From positions 124,001 through 188,000 of the forward strand of contig JADJOY010000009.1 of NCBI GenBank assembly GCA_016713535.1: a stretch of 64,000 nt of DNA, written 5' to 3'. The position numbers were made by a program, and so were the translations under genes. Positions 1-8,705 of this stretch are shown in pieces; within the stretch, counting starts at the first letter, position 1; the number at the start of each line of letters is the position of its first letter. A model generated the notes under the pieces. The model was not told the DNA's origin, did not search any database, and was given only the letters and a program-made list of their open reading frames with translations. The DNA is from Deltaproteobacteria bacterium. Lineage in GTDB: Bacteria; JADJOY01.

Positions 1-296
1 TTGATCCCGTCCAGCGACGGACAGATCATGTGGCTCTACATGGACACGCTGTCGATGTATGCGCTCGCCATGACGCCGCCGCGGATCCGGCCCGCGCTCC
101 ACGCCGACCTGCTGTTCCTGTTCAGCGCGATGTCGTGGACGATCGTGCTGACGGGCTGGCTCGTGCTGTGGGTGACCCGCAAGCGCGGAGCCCCGCTGCT
201 CGCACCCAGCCGCGGCGCGCTGCGGGGCGCGCGTGCTCTCTTTCTCCTGAGCTGGCTGGCGCCGTGTGCTCGACTCACCCGACGAGGGCGGCATGA
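1..296 (+). CDS. C-terminal part of an unidentified membrane protein (cut by window edge)
   Basis: Frame 1 is open from the window edge and has one clear hydrophobic stretch (about residues 37-60, FLFSAMSWTIVLTGWLVLWV) followed by a basic TRKRG, as expected for a membrane helix with a cytoplasmic flank. Coding character fades after about base 200. The natural end is unclear: frame 1 has no stop until 1230, deep inside the next gene, while other frames stop at 250 and at 294-296, the latter overlapping the next gene's ATG. A frameshift near base 200 is likely. I do not recognise the family. DUF1326 genes often sit beside small membrane-protein genes, but the residues seen do not let me name one. 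Confidence 0.3.
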   Translation, partial: DPVQRRTDHVALHGHAVDVCARHDAAADPARAPRRPAVPVQRDVVDDRADGLARAVGDPQARSPAARTQPRRAAGRACSLSPELAGAVCSTHPTRAA

Positions 297-1054
297 CCCG
301 GCGAAGCTGGCTGCTCGCGGGTGGTGGGCTCGTGCTCGCCGCGGTCGCCGCGGGGGTGATCGTGGTCGCGAGCGGGTGGCTCGTGGAGGGGGACGGCGGC
401 GTCCGGTGGAACATGGACGCCTCGGTGATCGAGGCGTCTTCGTGCCCGATGTTCGGCGAGCACTGGGTCGGCGCGCCGCGGGCCGAGAGCGCGCCGACGG
501 CGTGCCGCTTCACCCGCGCCTTCCACGTCAATCGCGGCAAGTACGGCGAGGTCGGCCTCGAAGGGGCGACGTTCTGGATGGCGGGCGAGCTCCAGGCCGA
601 CCCGGCGCGCGGCGGCGGATCGTGGGCGGTCGTCACCTTCGACGGCGCCACCAGCGCGGCGCAGCGCGGCGGCATCGGCGCCGTCCTCGCGCAGCTCTAT
701 CCCGGCCCGTGGAGCTCGCTGACGACCGCCGAGGGCGCGATCGAGTGGACCGACCTCGACAACACCGTCAACCTCCGGCCACGCAGCGAGGACTACGCCC
801 ACGCCACCCTCGACGGCGGGCGCACCGCCGAGATCCGCCTCGAGCGACCGGCGCACGCGGAGGATCCGGCGCAGCAGGTGGTGCTGCAGAACCTCCGTTA
901 CTGGGGCGCCGGCTCGAACGACGGCTTCGTAGTGATGCCGTGCGTGAAACAGGCGTGGCACGGCGGTGGCACACCGTTCGAGGAGCGCGACTCGAACGGG
1001 TTCACGATCACGATCCACGTCGAGTCGAAGCGTGCCGACACGCCCGCGGGCTGA
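293..1054 (+). CDS. DUF1326 domain protein
   Basis: A 253-residue protein. It begins with a twin-arginine-like MTRRSW and a hydrophobic N-terminus (about residues 5-28), so it may be exported or membrane-anchored. The rest looks like the DUF1326 family, whose biochemical role is not known to me: a mature start VRWNMDASVIEASSCPMFGE, a conserved region around NRGKYGEVGLEGATFWMAG, and a C-terminal FVVMPCVKQAWHGG containing a Cys. The ATG at 293 is preferred over the GTG at 266 because the Arg-rich signal follows it directly and it overlaps a possible upstream stop. The next gene starts inside its last codons (GTG at 1032), which suggests translational coupling. Confidence 0.65.
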   Translation: MTRRSWLLAGGGLVLAAVAAGVIVVASGWLVEGDGGVRWNMDASVIEASSCPMFGEHWVGAPRAESAPTACRFTRAFHVNRGKYGEVGLEGATFWMAGELQADPARGGGSWAVVTFDGATSAAQRGGIGAVLAQLYPGPWSSLTTAEGAIEWTDLDNTVNLRPRSEDYAHATLDGGRTAEIRLERPAHAEDPAQQVVLQNLRYWGAGSNDGFVVMPCVKQAWHGGGTPFEERDSNGFTITIHVESKRADTPAG

Positions 1055-2388
1055 GCGCAACTCGCGTGGGCGAGCCCGACGGCGACGGACGCTGCTGGCG
1101 CTCGGAGCTCTTCTCGGCGCGTTCGCGCCGAACCCGGCGAGCGCGGGCGACTGGCCGCACTGGCGCGGACCTGGCTTCGACGGCCGGGTGCCGGCGAACG
1201 ACGCCCTCCCGCGTGGGCCGATCACGCTGACGCGGAGCTGGGCGCGGCCGCTCGGTGTCGGCTACGCGGGGATCGCCACCAGCGGTGCGCTCGTCGTCAC
1301 GATGTACGGCGACGGGCGCGAGGACCACGTGGTGGCGCTCGACGCGGCCTCCGGCGAGACGCGCTGGAGGCGCGCGATCGGCCCGATGTTCCCGGCGGGC
1401 GGCGGCTCGGAGGGCGGCCCGAAGAGTACACCCACCATCGACGGCGACACGGTCTACGCCCTCGGCCCCAACGGCGACCTGCTCGCGCTCGCGCTAGCGG
1501 ACGGCGCCGAGCGGTGGCGGATCCAGCTCGTCAGCGACGTCGGCGCCGTGCGACCCGAGTTCGGGTTCGCGACCTCACCGCTCGTGATCGGCGAGCGGCT
1601 GGTGGTCGCGACCGGCGGTCCTTCGGGTCACGGGATCACGGCGCTCGACAAGGCGAGCGGGGCCGCGCTGTGGAGCGCCGGTGACGACCCACTCGAATAC
1701 CCGTCGCCGATCCCCGCGACCCTGGCCGGGGTGGAGCAGGTGGTCGCGGTGAGCGACGGCGCGGCGCTCGGCCTCGACCCCGCGACGGGCGCGGTGCTGT
1801 GGCGCTTCCCGCACGAGCTCCACGAGGTGCCCACCGCCGTGCTCCTCGGCGACGATCGCGTGCTGGTGCCGGGCGTGGAGGAGGACGCTCGCGCTGCGGG
1901 TCCGGCGGAGCGAGAGCGGGCTCGTGGCCGAGAAGCTCTGGGCGTCGCTCGGCTTCAAGGGCAGCACGGCCAGCCCCGTCCTGCACGAGGGCCTCCTCTA
2001 CGGTTTCAACGGCGAGTTCCTGACCGCGGTGTCGCCCGACGACGGCCACACCGTGTGGAAGTCGCGTCCGCCGGGCGGCGCCGGCCTGATCGGGATCGGC
2101 GAGCGGCTCGCGATCCTGGCGCGCGGCGGTGCGCTGGTGATCGCCGCGGCGAGCCCGACGGGCTATCGCGAAGAGGCACGGGTCGAGGCGCTCGAGCGCT
2201 CGAGCTTCACCTACCCGGCGTATGCCGGTGGGCGGCTCTTCGTCCGCGACACGCAGGGGATCGCGGCGGTGACCGTCGGCGCGGCGGGCGAGGGCGAAGT
2301 GACCGCTCAGCCGCGGCCGCGCGCGGGCTTCCTGACGCGGCTGCGCGAATCCGTGCGGCGCTGGCTTTACGGCTCGAAGGCGCAGTAG
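1032..2388 (+). CDS. Exported PQQ-type beta-propeller protein (frameshifted)
   Basis: About 450 residues if repaired. The GTG start at 1032 is followed by a basic patch and a hydrophobic signal ending ASA; the mature protein opens with DWPHWRGP, the usual entry motif of PQQ-like propeller proteins. Blade repeats follow: LDAASGETRWRRAI, LALADGAERWRI, LDKASGAALWSA, LDPATGAVLWRF, VSPDDGHTVWKS. These proteins are typically periplasmic scaffolds (BamB-like) or dehydrogenase-like; no quinone-site residues can be judged here. The frame breaks near 1880: the first part runs to VLVPGVEE and homology resumes one frame over at LALRVRRSESGLVAEKLW. Both halves are clearly coding, so an indel error or recent mutation is likely. 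It overlaps DUF1326 by 23 bases. Confidence 0.65.
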
Positions 2389-2398
2389 AGGACTCACC

Positions 2399-3987
2399 AT
2401 GGACCTGCGCGCACGGAGCGGTGATCGACGTCCGCGGTGGATGTCCGGTGCCATGGCTGCGGCGCTCGCGGTCGGGATCGGCTGTGAAGGCTCGGCCGGG
2501 GCGCCGAAGCCCAAGTGCATCCCGCTCGAGCCCGGCGCGAACAGCGCGGCGACGAACGCGGCCCGCGGCACCGACGCGCTCTACCCGCGCTTCGATCGCC
2601 GGTCGCAGCGCCTGAGCGTCTACGTCCGCCACGTCGTCGCCGAGCGCGGACGGCCGTTCGACTGGAACCACGCCGACGACGCGGCCCTGTGCACAGCGCT
2701 CGAGGGCGGCGCGGAGCCGCTGGTGGTCGGGGTCTCCGGCGCGAACGAGGCCGAGCGGCGTCAGACGATCGATCGGCTGTTGGCCGTGCTTCCGCGCGGC
2801 ATCGCAGGTGAGGCGCGCGTGACGGGACGCAGCGATCGCCTCGGCACGGTTCGGCTGATGCTCCTCGTTGCAGCACCCTGCCCGCGATCCGCGCGCTCGC
2901 CGACGTCTCGTTCGTGGAGGTCGAGCCCTCGGCGGCCACGCCGGTCGAGCTCATGACCCACACGTCCAACGCCAGGTCGGCCGATGCCGAGGGCGCGCCC
3001 CGAGCGCTGCCGGCGCTCAACCCCGGGCTCTACGACCCCGCCACGGCCACCGCGGCCTCGTATGCGGACTTCGTCGAGGAGATCGACCACGACACCGCGG
3101 CGTGGATCCGCCGCCAGCACATGGATCGGGTCTTCGACGAGCTCGGGCTCTTCGGCAGCCCCGCGATCGGTGTGGCGGTGCTCGACAACGGTGTGCTCCC
3201 CGAGTGGGTGGACTACCTCTCGACCGGCTCGGGGGGTTATCGCACCGCCGGCTACCACCCGCCGGACGTCGGCGAGACCCATCCCCAGGACAGTGACTTC
3301 CTCGGGCTCGCCAAGGTCATCCCCAACACCTTCGACCACGGCACGCGCCAGTCGCGCTACATCCAGTGCTTCGCGCCACGGGCGAGCCGCGCCACCGTGC
3401 GCGGAAGCTCGCTGCCCTTCCTGCTCCTGCCCAACGACATCATCGGCGCCACCAACGGGATCCTCGCCCTCGCCGACGACGACGCGGTCCAGGTGGTGAG
3501 CATGTCGATGGGTACGATCTTCCGTTCGCAGGAGATGGAGCGCGCGATCGACGAGCTCCACGGGCGCGGCAAGATCCTGGTGGCGGCCGCCGGCACCACC
3601 GTTCCGGTGATCCGCGACCTCATCGGCGTGGTGTTCCCGGCCACGTTGCCCACCGTGATCAGCGCCACCGGGCTCTCCGACACCACCCAGACGGGCGGCC
3701 AGTTCGAGCTCGGCTCGGCTTCCCACGGTGGACCCGAGAACGACTTCGTGATCGAGCCGTCGCCGGCCTCGTCCGAGGCGGTCTCGAGCCTCGCCGGGAT
3801 CATCGCCACGTTGTGGGCGATCGATCCGGGCCAGCCGCGCGAGAGCATCCTCGACGCCCTCGTCCGCTCGTCCAACTTCTACCAGGCGAACGGCGCCAAG
3901 GACCCGCTGTTCGGGTGGGGACGCGTCGACGCCTACCAGGCGGCGCTCACGATCCAGCAGGGCGGGTGCGTGGTCACGTCGCGCTGA
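2399..3987 (+). CDS. Exported subtilisin-like (S8) protein, degenerate, frameshifted
   Basis: The N-terminus is hydrophobic with a Cys (AVGIGCEG), possibly a lipoprotein. A prodomain-like segment follows, then a subtilase fold: AIGVAVLDNG (Asp position), FDHGT (His position), VQVVSMSMGT, ILVAAAGTT, FPATLPTVISATGL and ASSEAVSSLAGI (Ser position, in place of GTSxAAPxVAG). The oxyanion Asn of the usual AAAGN motif is Thr here, so activity may be weak or absent. The frame breaks near 2860: the prodomain half ends after RLGTVRLMLL and continues one frame over at STLPAIRALADVSFVEVEP. It starts 10 bases after the propeller gene and probably shares its transcript. Confidence 0.6.
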
Positions 3988-4068
3988 GCGCGGTGGCCGC
4001 GGGGGCGTGGGAGCCAGGCCAGAACGGATCGCGGTACGAATCGGCGCTGCTCGGGCCACGATCCGAGC

Positions 4069-6060
4069 TCACTGGTAGTACCGCCAGTCGAAGATCATGC
4101 GGAGCCCGACGGACCAGACGATCCCGAGATCCACTGGAGGGCTGACGACGGAATGCGAGGACGGCACATCCGCACCGGCGGTGAGCTGGAACAACACGGT
4201 CGAGCTCTGGTTTCCGGCGAACGAGCGGTACGGTCGGTACTCCCCGATGGGCAGATCGAACGAGATCGACTCGAAGTCCACCAGCCGCGGCGGGCTCCCT
4301 GCCGTGGCCGCGGGGGCGATCAGCTGGTCGCTGGAGCCGATCCCGTAGAGCGTGACCCCCAGCTCGCGGCCCGCCACGAACTGAAAGCGGCCGATGGGAG
4401 TCGCCCAGCCCACCTGCCAAGGGAGCAGGCCTCCGTTGCTGGCGGTGACGGCCATCGAGGTGTACGCATCGGGCGCGAGCAGGTAGAGCGGCGCTAGCAG
4501 CAGGACGTCGCCGGGAACGAGATAGAACGGCGCGCGTAGCCTCATGGCGAGCCCGGTGCGAGCCGGGATCGCGGCGCTGATGCTGCCGCCCTGGTTGGCA
4601 AGCTTCGAGCTCGAGAACTTGTTCGACGAGGCGGTATCCGCGCGCAGGCCCACCGCTGCGAACACCAGCCCGTCACCGGACTCACCGATCACCCCGTCGA
4701 GGCCCACGCCCGCCCTGAGCGAGAGATCCAGCCCGGCCGTCATACCGCCACTCTGCTGGGTCGACTCGAACCCGCCGTCGACGTATCGCGCGTCGATCAA
4801 CCCCCCGAGGCCGATGAAGGGCCCCAGCTCGGCCCGGAAGCGCGGCACCGATCCCAGTCCCGCACCGAGGCCAGGCACCGGAGTCGACTGCAACACCTGG
4901 TTGAAGAGAGGGATGGCCTCGGCGGTCACGCGCAAGCCTTCGGGGCGCTTCGAAAATGCCGTGCCCTTGCAGACGTCGAATGCATCGGGTTCCGCTGGTG
5001 CAGCCGGTGTGTACGGAACGCCCGTGGGTGCCCGGCCTTCGGCAGCATCCACGAGCTGCTCGAGGCTGGTACGCACGGCCCGGGCGGCGAGCTCGGCATC
5101 CTCCGGCCGCATGTGCGCATCGCCCATGAGCACCACGGAACGGCCCGGACGACCCCACGTGAACACTTCGAGCCCGTTCTCGTTGTAATGGTCGTGTGTT
5201 CCCTTGCGTTGGGACGCGTCTCCCCAGGTGCCAGCCACGTGCCCGGCCGCGTAGGTGTCCTCGAGGAAGTGCAGCGCGAAGGCCTCATCCGCCAAGAGAG
5301 ACCGAACCAACGCTCGGTGGTCCTCCGGCGAGAGTTGCTCGTTGGCGAGGCGTGTCGCCTTCTGCACGGCACTGAGGTGAAACGAGCCGTAGACGCCCAC
5401 GGCATTGAGCTCCGTCCCGGCGTGGACGGCCAGTCCCGCATAGTCGGCCTGGTCGATGTCGACGCTGGGTCGCGCGAGCAGGAAATGGGCGTTGTTGGCA
5501 CCGGCCCGGGTCGCGTAAGCAGGGTCGGCCCGCTGAAGTCGGAGATCCGAGGTGCGCAAGGCGTTGAGCCGTTTGGCCCGCAGCGACTCGCTCTGCATGC
5601 GGCGCCGCAGGTCGGGAATCAGGCTAGCGGCGCCGGTTTCGTCGCCTGCGGCGTCGGCCTGCGGAACGACCGGGATCTGCGCCAGATCCAGCTTGAGCTG
5701 CGCCGCAACGTCCGCAACCGCCAGAATCCACTCCGACCCCGTGACCGTGTCGAGCATGTCCTTGCTCGAGCACGAGTGATCGCCCGCGATCGCTGGCATC
5801 GCGGCCCAGTCGATGCACGACGGCTCGAGGCCCTGCATCCTGTCTGCAGCCTGCTCGCAGAGGCGGGACTCGTGACCGACACGCGCCTCCGCCCAGAGGC
5901 GATCGAAGTCCGCCCTTCGCTCGTCGTCGAGCGACTGGACGCCCAGCACCGCGATGTCGCGATGCTCCGGGTAAACCCACGCGAACGCGGGCGCCGCCAC
6001 GGTCAACAAGCTGAGCGGTAACAGGCCACGCGCGAGACCGCGCACGCCGGCTGCATTCAT
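4069..6060 (-). CDS. Zinc phospholipase C / P1-nuclease-like domain fused to a probable outer-membrane barrel
   Basis: A 663-residue protein. The start at 6060 has a strong AAGGAG site 8-10 bases upstream. Signal peptide residues 1-27 end in AFA; cleavage would leave Trp28 as residue 1 and put His33 at mature position 6 (WVYPEH). Trp1 and His6 are zinc ligands in P1/S1 nuclease, and Trp1 is also a ligand in bacterial phospholipase C. HFLEDTYAAGH (264-274) matches the His-x3-Asp-x5-His zinc motif of that superfamily, followed by a His/Asn/Glu-rich HDHYNENG (289-296). From about residue 390 the protein changes to alternating hydrophobic strands with Gly/aromatic turns, ending GLRMIFDWRYYQ, like an outer-membrane barrel. 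Neighbours do not fix the substrate (phospholipid or nucleic acid). Confidence 0.55.
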   Translation of the reverse strand: MNAAGVRGLARGLLPLSLLTVAAPAFAWVYPEHRDIAVLGVQSLDDERRADFDRLWAEARVGHESRLCEQAADRMQGLEPSCIDWAAMPAIAGDHSCSSKDMLDTVTGSEWILAVADVAAQLKLDLAQIPVVPQADAAGDETGAASLIPDLRRRMQSESLRAKRLNALRTSDLRLQRADPAYATRAGANNAHFLLARPSVDIDQADYAGLAVHAGTELNAVGVYGSFHLSAVQKATRLANEQLSPEDHRALVRSLLADEAFALHFLEDTYAAGHVAGTWGDASQRKGTHDHYNENGLEVFTWGRPGRSVVLMGDAHMRPEDAELAARAVRTSLEQLVDAAEGRAPTGVPYTPAAPAEPDAFDVCKGTAFSKRPEGLRVTAEAIPLFNQVLQSTPVPGLGAGLGSVPRFRAELGPFIGLGGLIDARYVDGGFESTQQSGGMTAGLDLSLRAGVGLDGVIGESGDGLVFAAVGLRADTASSNKFSSSKLANQGGSISAAIPARTGLAMRLRAPFYLVPGDVLLLAPLYLLAPDAYTSMAVTASNGGLLPWQVGWATPIGRFQFVAGRELGVTLYGIGSSDQLIAPAATAGSPPRLVDFESISFDLPIGEYRPYRSFAGNQSSTVLFQLTAGADVPSSHSVVSPPVDLGIVWSVGLRMIFDWRYYQ

Positions 6061-6240
6061 GAGGTCGTCTCCTTCCGGGTGAACGGCGTAAGTGATCCAA
6101 CCAGTGTGGTGACGCGATCGGTCTCCGGATCCCGAAACGTCATCCTGCGGACCCGAAGAGCGGCCCGGGCTCTCCACAGGCTCACGGCGAGCGGAGCTGG
6201 CCCCTGATTCCAGGTCGCGCCTTCGACCGTGGAACGTTCG

Positions 6241-8601
6241 TCAGTTCAACTGGACTCGAACCGTCGAGATCGTGCCGTCGAAGCGGAACGGGCTTCGATC
6301 GAAGTAATCGAGCGACACCGGCGAGCCCAGGTCCACGCCGACGTCCAGGGTCTCGCTGGCCGAAAACGCACCAGGCACGGTGCGCTTCACGGTCGTGCGC
6401 GCGACCTCCTGCCCGTCGACCTTCAACACGACCTCGGCCGGAGACAACGGCTTCGGGCTCTCGAGCCGGGTGAGGATCTCGATGTGCCGGTTTCCGGCGG
6501 CGAGCTTCGACGCGGAGCGTGCGCTGTATCGCTCGAGGATCATCATGTTGTACTCGTAAACGAGGTGGCCTCCGTCCATGTAGAGCGTGACGCCACCGCC
6601 CGCGCCGCCCAGCGCGTACAACACGCCGGAGGTGTCGTCGCCGATCTCCGCGTCGATGGTCACCGTGGTGCTCTCGCGACCCAGGCCCGGTGCCGTGAAT
6701 TCGGGCATGCGCGTGGTCGTGGCGTCGAACCGCCAGCTCGTGTAGGGCGTCTTGAGGCGATCCTCGGGGTGCAGGCGCAGCCAGATCCCCGCGCCCAGCG
6801 GGTAGACCTTGTTGGCTCGGGCCTGCTCGTCGAACGCCCGCTGCAACCGTGCCAGCCGCTCTGGTTCCTTCGCGGCGAGGTCGTCGGCTTCGGAGAAGTC
6901 CTTCGCGAGGTCGTAGAGCTCCCATCGGTCCTTGGCCGAATCCCACTCGGCGAGGCCCGGAGCGCCGGGCAACCACGGAACCAGGGGGCCGAACGTCGCG
7001 GCGATCCAGCCGTCCTGGTACAGGGCGCGACTACCGTTGTTGTCGAAGTACTGAAGCTTCTTGCGCGGAGGAGCGGTCGCGTCATCGAAGGTGTAGGCGA
7101 GGCTCACGCCGTCGATCGGGTCCTGCGCGTAGCCGTCGACGGTCTTCGGTGGCTCGATCCCGACGATCTCGTAGAGGGTCGGCGCGATGTCGTTGACGTG
7201 GTGGAACTGCGGCCGCGGGGTCTTGTCGGGCTTGATGCGCTTCGGCCAGGAGATGACCATCGGGTTGCGTGTACCGCCGAAGTGCGACGCGACGAGCTTC
7301 GTGTGCTGGAACGGCGTGTTTCCGGCCCACGCCCAGCCCGCGTGGTACATGCTGTCGGTCTTGGCGGTGCCCAGCGCGTCCAGGCCGCCGAGCTTCTCGA
7401 GCGCCGCCAGCTGCTGCTCGACGGTGTTCGGGATGCCGTTCTGCGCCAGCAGCTCGCTGATGGTGCCGTTCTGGCCCTCGGCGCTGGCGCCGTTGTCGCC
7501 GAAGATGTAGATCACGATCGTGTTGTCGCGGATGCCCTGGCGCTCGAGCTCATCGATGAGCCGCCCGGCCTGGGTGTCCACGTGCTCGACGAACCCAGCG
7601 TAGATCTCCATCAAGCGGCGCTGGAACGGACGCTGCGCCTCCGGAATGCTGTCCCAGGCCGGCATGTTCTCGGCGCGGGGCGTGAGCTTGGTGCCCGCCG
7701 GAATCCAGCCGAGCTGCTTCTCGCGCGTGAAGACACGCTCGCGATACGCATCCCAACCGTCGTCGAACTTTCCTGCGTACTTGTCCGCCCACTCCCTGGA
7801 GACCTGGTGCGGCCCGTGCCCGGCGCCTGGTGCCCAATAGAGGAGAAACGGCTTGTCCGGTGCGAACGCCTGGTGCCGTCGCAGCCAGTCGACGCCGTGT
7901 TGCGCCAGGTCTTCGCTGAGGTGGTACTTCTCGTCGTGCGGCGGCTCGACCTGGTTCGTGTTCTCCACCAGCCGCGGCTCCCATTGCGAGGTCTCGCCGG
8001 CGAGAAAGCCGTAGAAGTAGTCGAAGCCGTGGCCGGTCGGCCAGCGGTCGAAGGGGCCCATCGAGGTGGTCTGGTTGGCTGGCGTGTTGTGCCACTTGCC
8101 GATCGCCGCGGTCGCGTAGCCGTAGCTGCGCAGCACCTCGGCGACGGTGGCCGAGGACTTCGGAATGACGCCGGTGTAACCATCCCAGTCGACCGCGCGC
8201 TCGGCGATCGTGCCGTTGCCGACCCGTTGGTGGTTGCGCCCCGTCAGCAGAGCCGCTCGCGTCGGCGAGCAGATCGCCGTCGTGTGGAAGGTGTTGTACG
8301 AGATCCCCGCGTCGGCCAGGCGGCTGAGCGTCGGCGTGTCGATCTCGCCGCCGAACGTCGATGCCTGTCCGAACCCGACGTCGTCGAGCAGGATGATGAG
8401 CACGTTCGGGGCGCCGGGTTCGAGGTGCCTGGGTTCGGCGCGGCGCTCGTGGACCGAGTCCTGCAGCCTGGGCTCGGCGATGCTCGCCGACGGCACCGGT
8501 GGGAAAGGGAGCACCGAGCCCTCCTGAGCCAGCGCGGGGCATGCGGCCGCGAGCATGGCCGCCGTGATCCGCCCGAGGAGCTTCATCGTTCGTTCGCTCA
8601 T
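6241..8601 (-). CDS. Exported arylsulfatase (type I, Cys-type), copy 1
   Basis: A 786-residue protein that hydrolyses sulfate esters by family assignment. A signal peptide ends near residue 25 (PALA). The metal-binding entry NVLIILLDDVGFG (66-78) and the maturation motif CSPTR (111-115) are present; Cys111 would be converted to formylglycine by a generating enzyme not encoded here. GKWHNTP and the C-terminal half HHVNDIAPTLYE are also typical. About residues 630-786 form an added beta-rich domain seen in long bacterial arylsulfatases. The ATG at 8601 follows AGGAAGGACC; the frame is open upstream to 9459 but overlaps the next gene and is noncoding there. It lies 104 bases downstream of copy 2 on the same strand. 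Confidence 0.88.
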   Translation of the reverse strand: MSERTMKLLGRITAAMLAAACPALAQEGSVLPFPPVPSASIAEPRLQDSVHERRAEPRHLEPGAPNVLIILLDDVGFGQASTFGGEIDTPTLSRLADAGISYNTFHTTAICSPTRAALLTGRNHQRVGNGTIAERAVDWDGYTGVIPKSSATVAEVLRSYGYATAAIGKWHNTPANQTTSMGPFDRWPTGHGFDYFYGFLAGETSQWEPRLVENTNQVEPPHDEKYHLSEDLAQHGVDWLRRHQAFAPDKPFLLYWAPGAGHGPHQVSREWADKYAGKFDDGWDAYRERVFTREKQLGWIPAGTKLTPRAENMPAWDSIPEAQRPFQRRLMEIYAGFVEHVDTQAGRLIDELERQGIRDNTIVIYIFGDNGASAEGQNGTISELLAQNGIPNTVEQQLAALEKLGGLDALGTAKTDSMYHAGWAWAGNTPFQHTKLVASHFGGTRNPMVISWPKRIKPDKTPRPQFHHVNDIAPTLYEIVGIEPPKTVDGYAQDPIDGVSLAYTFDDATAPPRKKLQYFDNNGSRALYQDGWIAATFGPLVPWLPGAPGLAEWDSAKDRWELYDLAKDFSEADDLAAKEPERLARLQRAFDEQARANKVYPLGAGIWLRLHPEDRLKTPYTSWRFDATTTRMPEFTAPGLGRESTTVTIDAEIGDDTSGVLYALGGAGGGVTLYMDGGHLVYEYNMMILERYSARSASKLAAGNRHIEILTRLESPKPLSPAEVVLKVDGQEVARTTVKRTVPGAFSASETLDVGVDLGSPVSLDYFDRSPFRFDGTISTVRVQLN

Positions 8602-8705
8602 GGTCCTTCCTCCTCGGTTCAGGACGGAAGCAGGCCCTGACCGCGCCGAGCGTCCGCGCAGGCGGCGCGCCGCCGGATGCTCACCCGACGGAGCATCGAG
8701 CGGCG

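Noticed and set aside
1-1230. A 409-codon open frame from the left edge
   Set aside because: After about base 200 it is Arg-rich and runs over the DUF1326 gene in another frame, so it is a GC-rich shadow.
6229-8640. A long plus-strand frame opposite arylsulfatase 1
   Set aside because: Antisense to a clear enzyme, with no family signal; typical of high-GC DNA.
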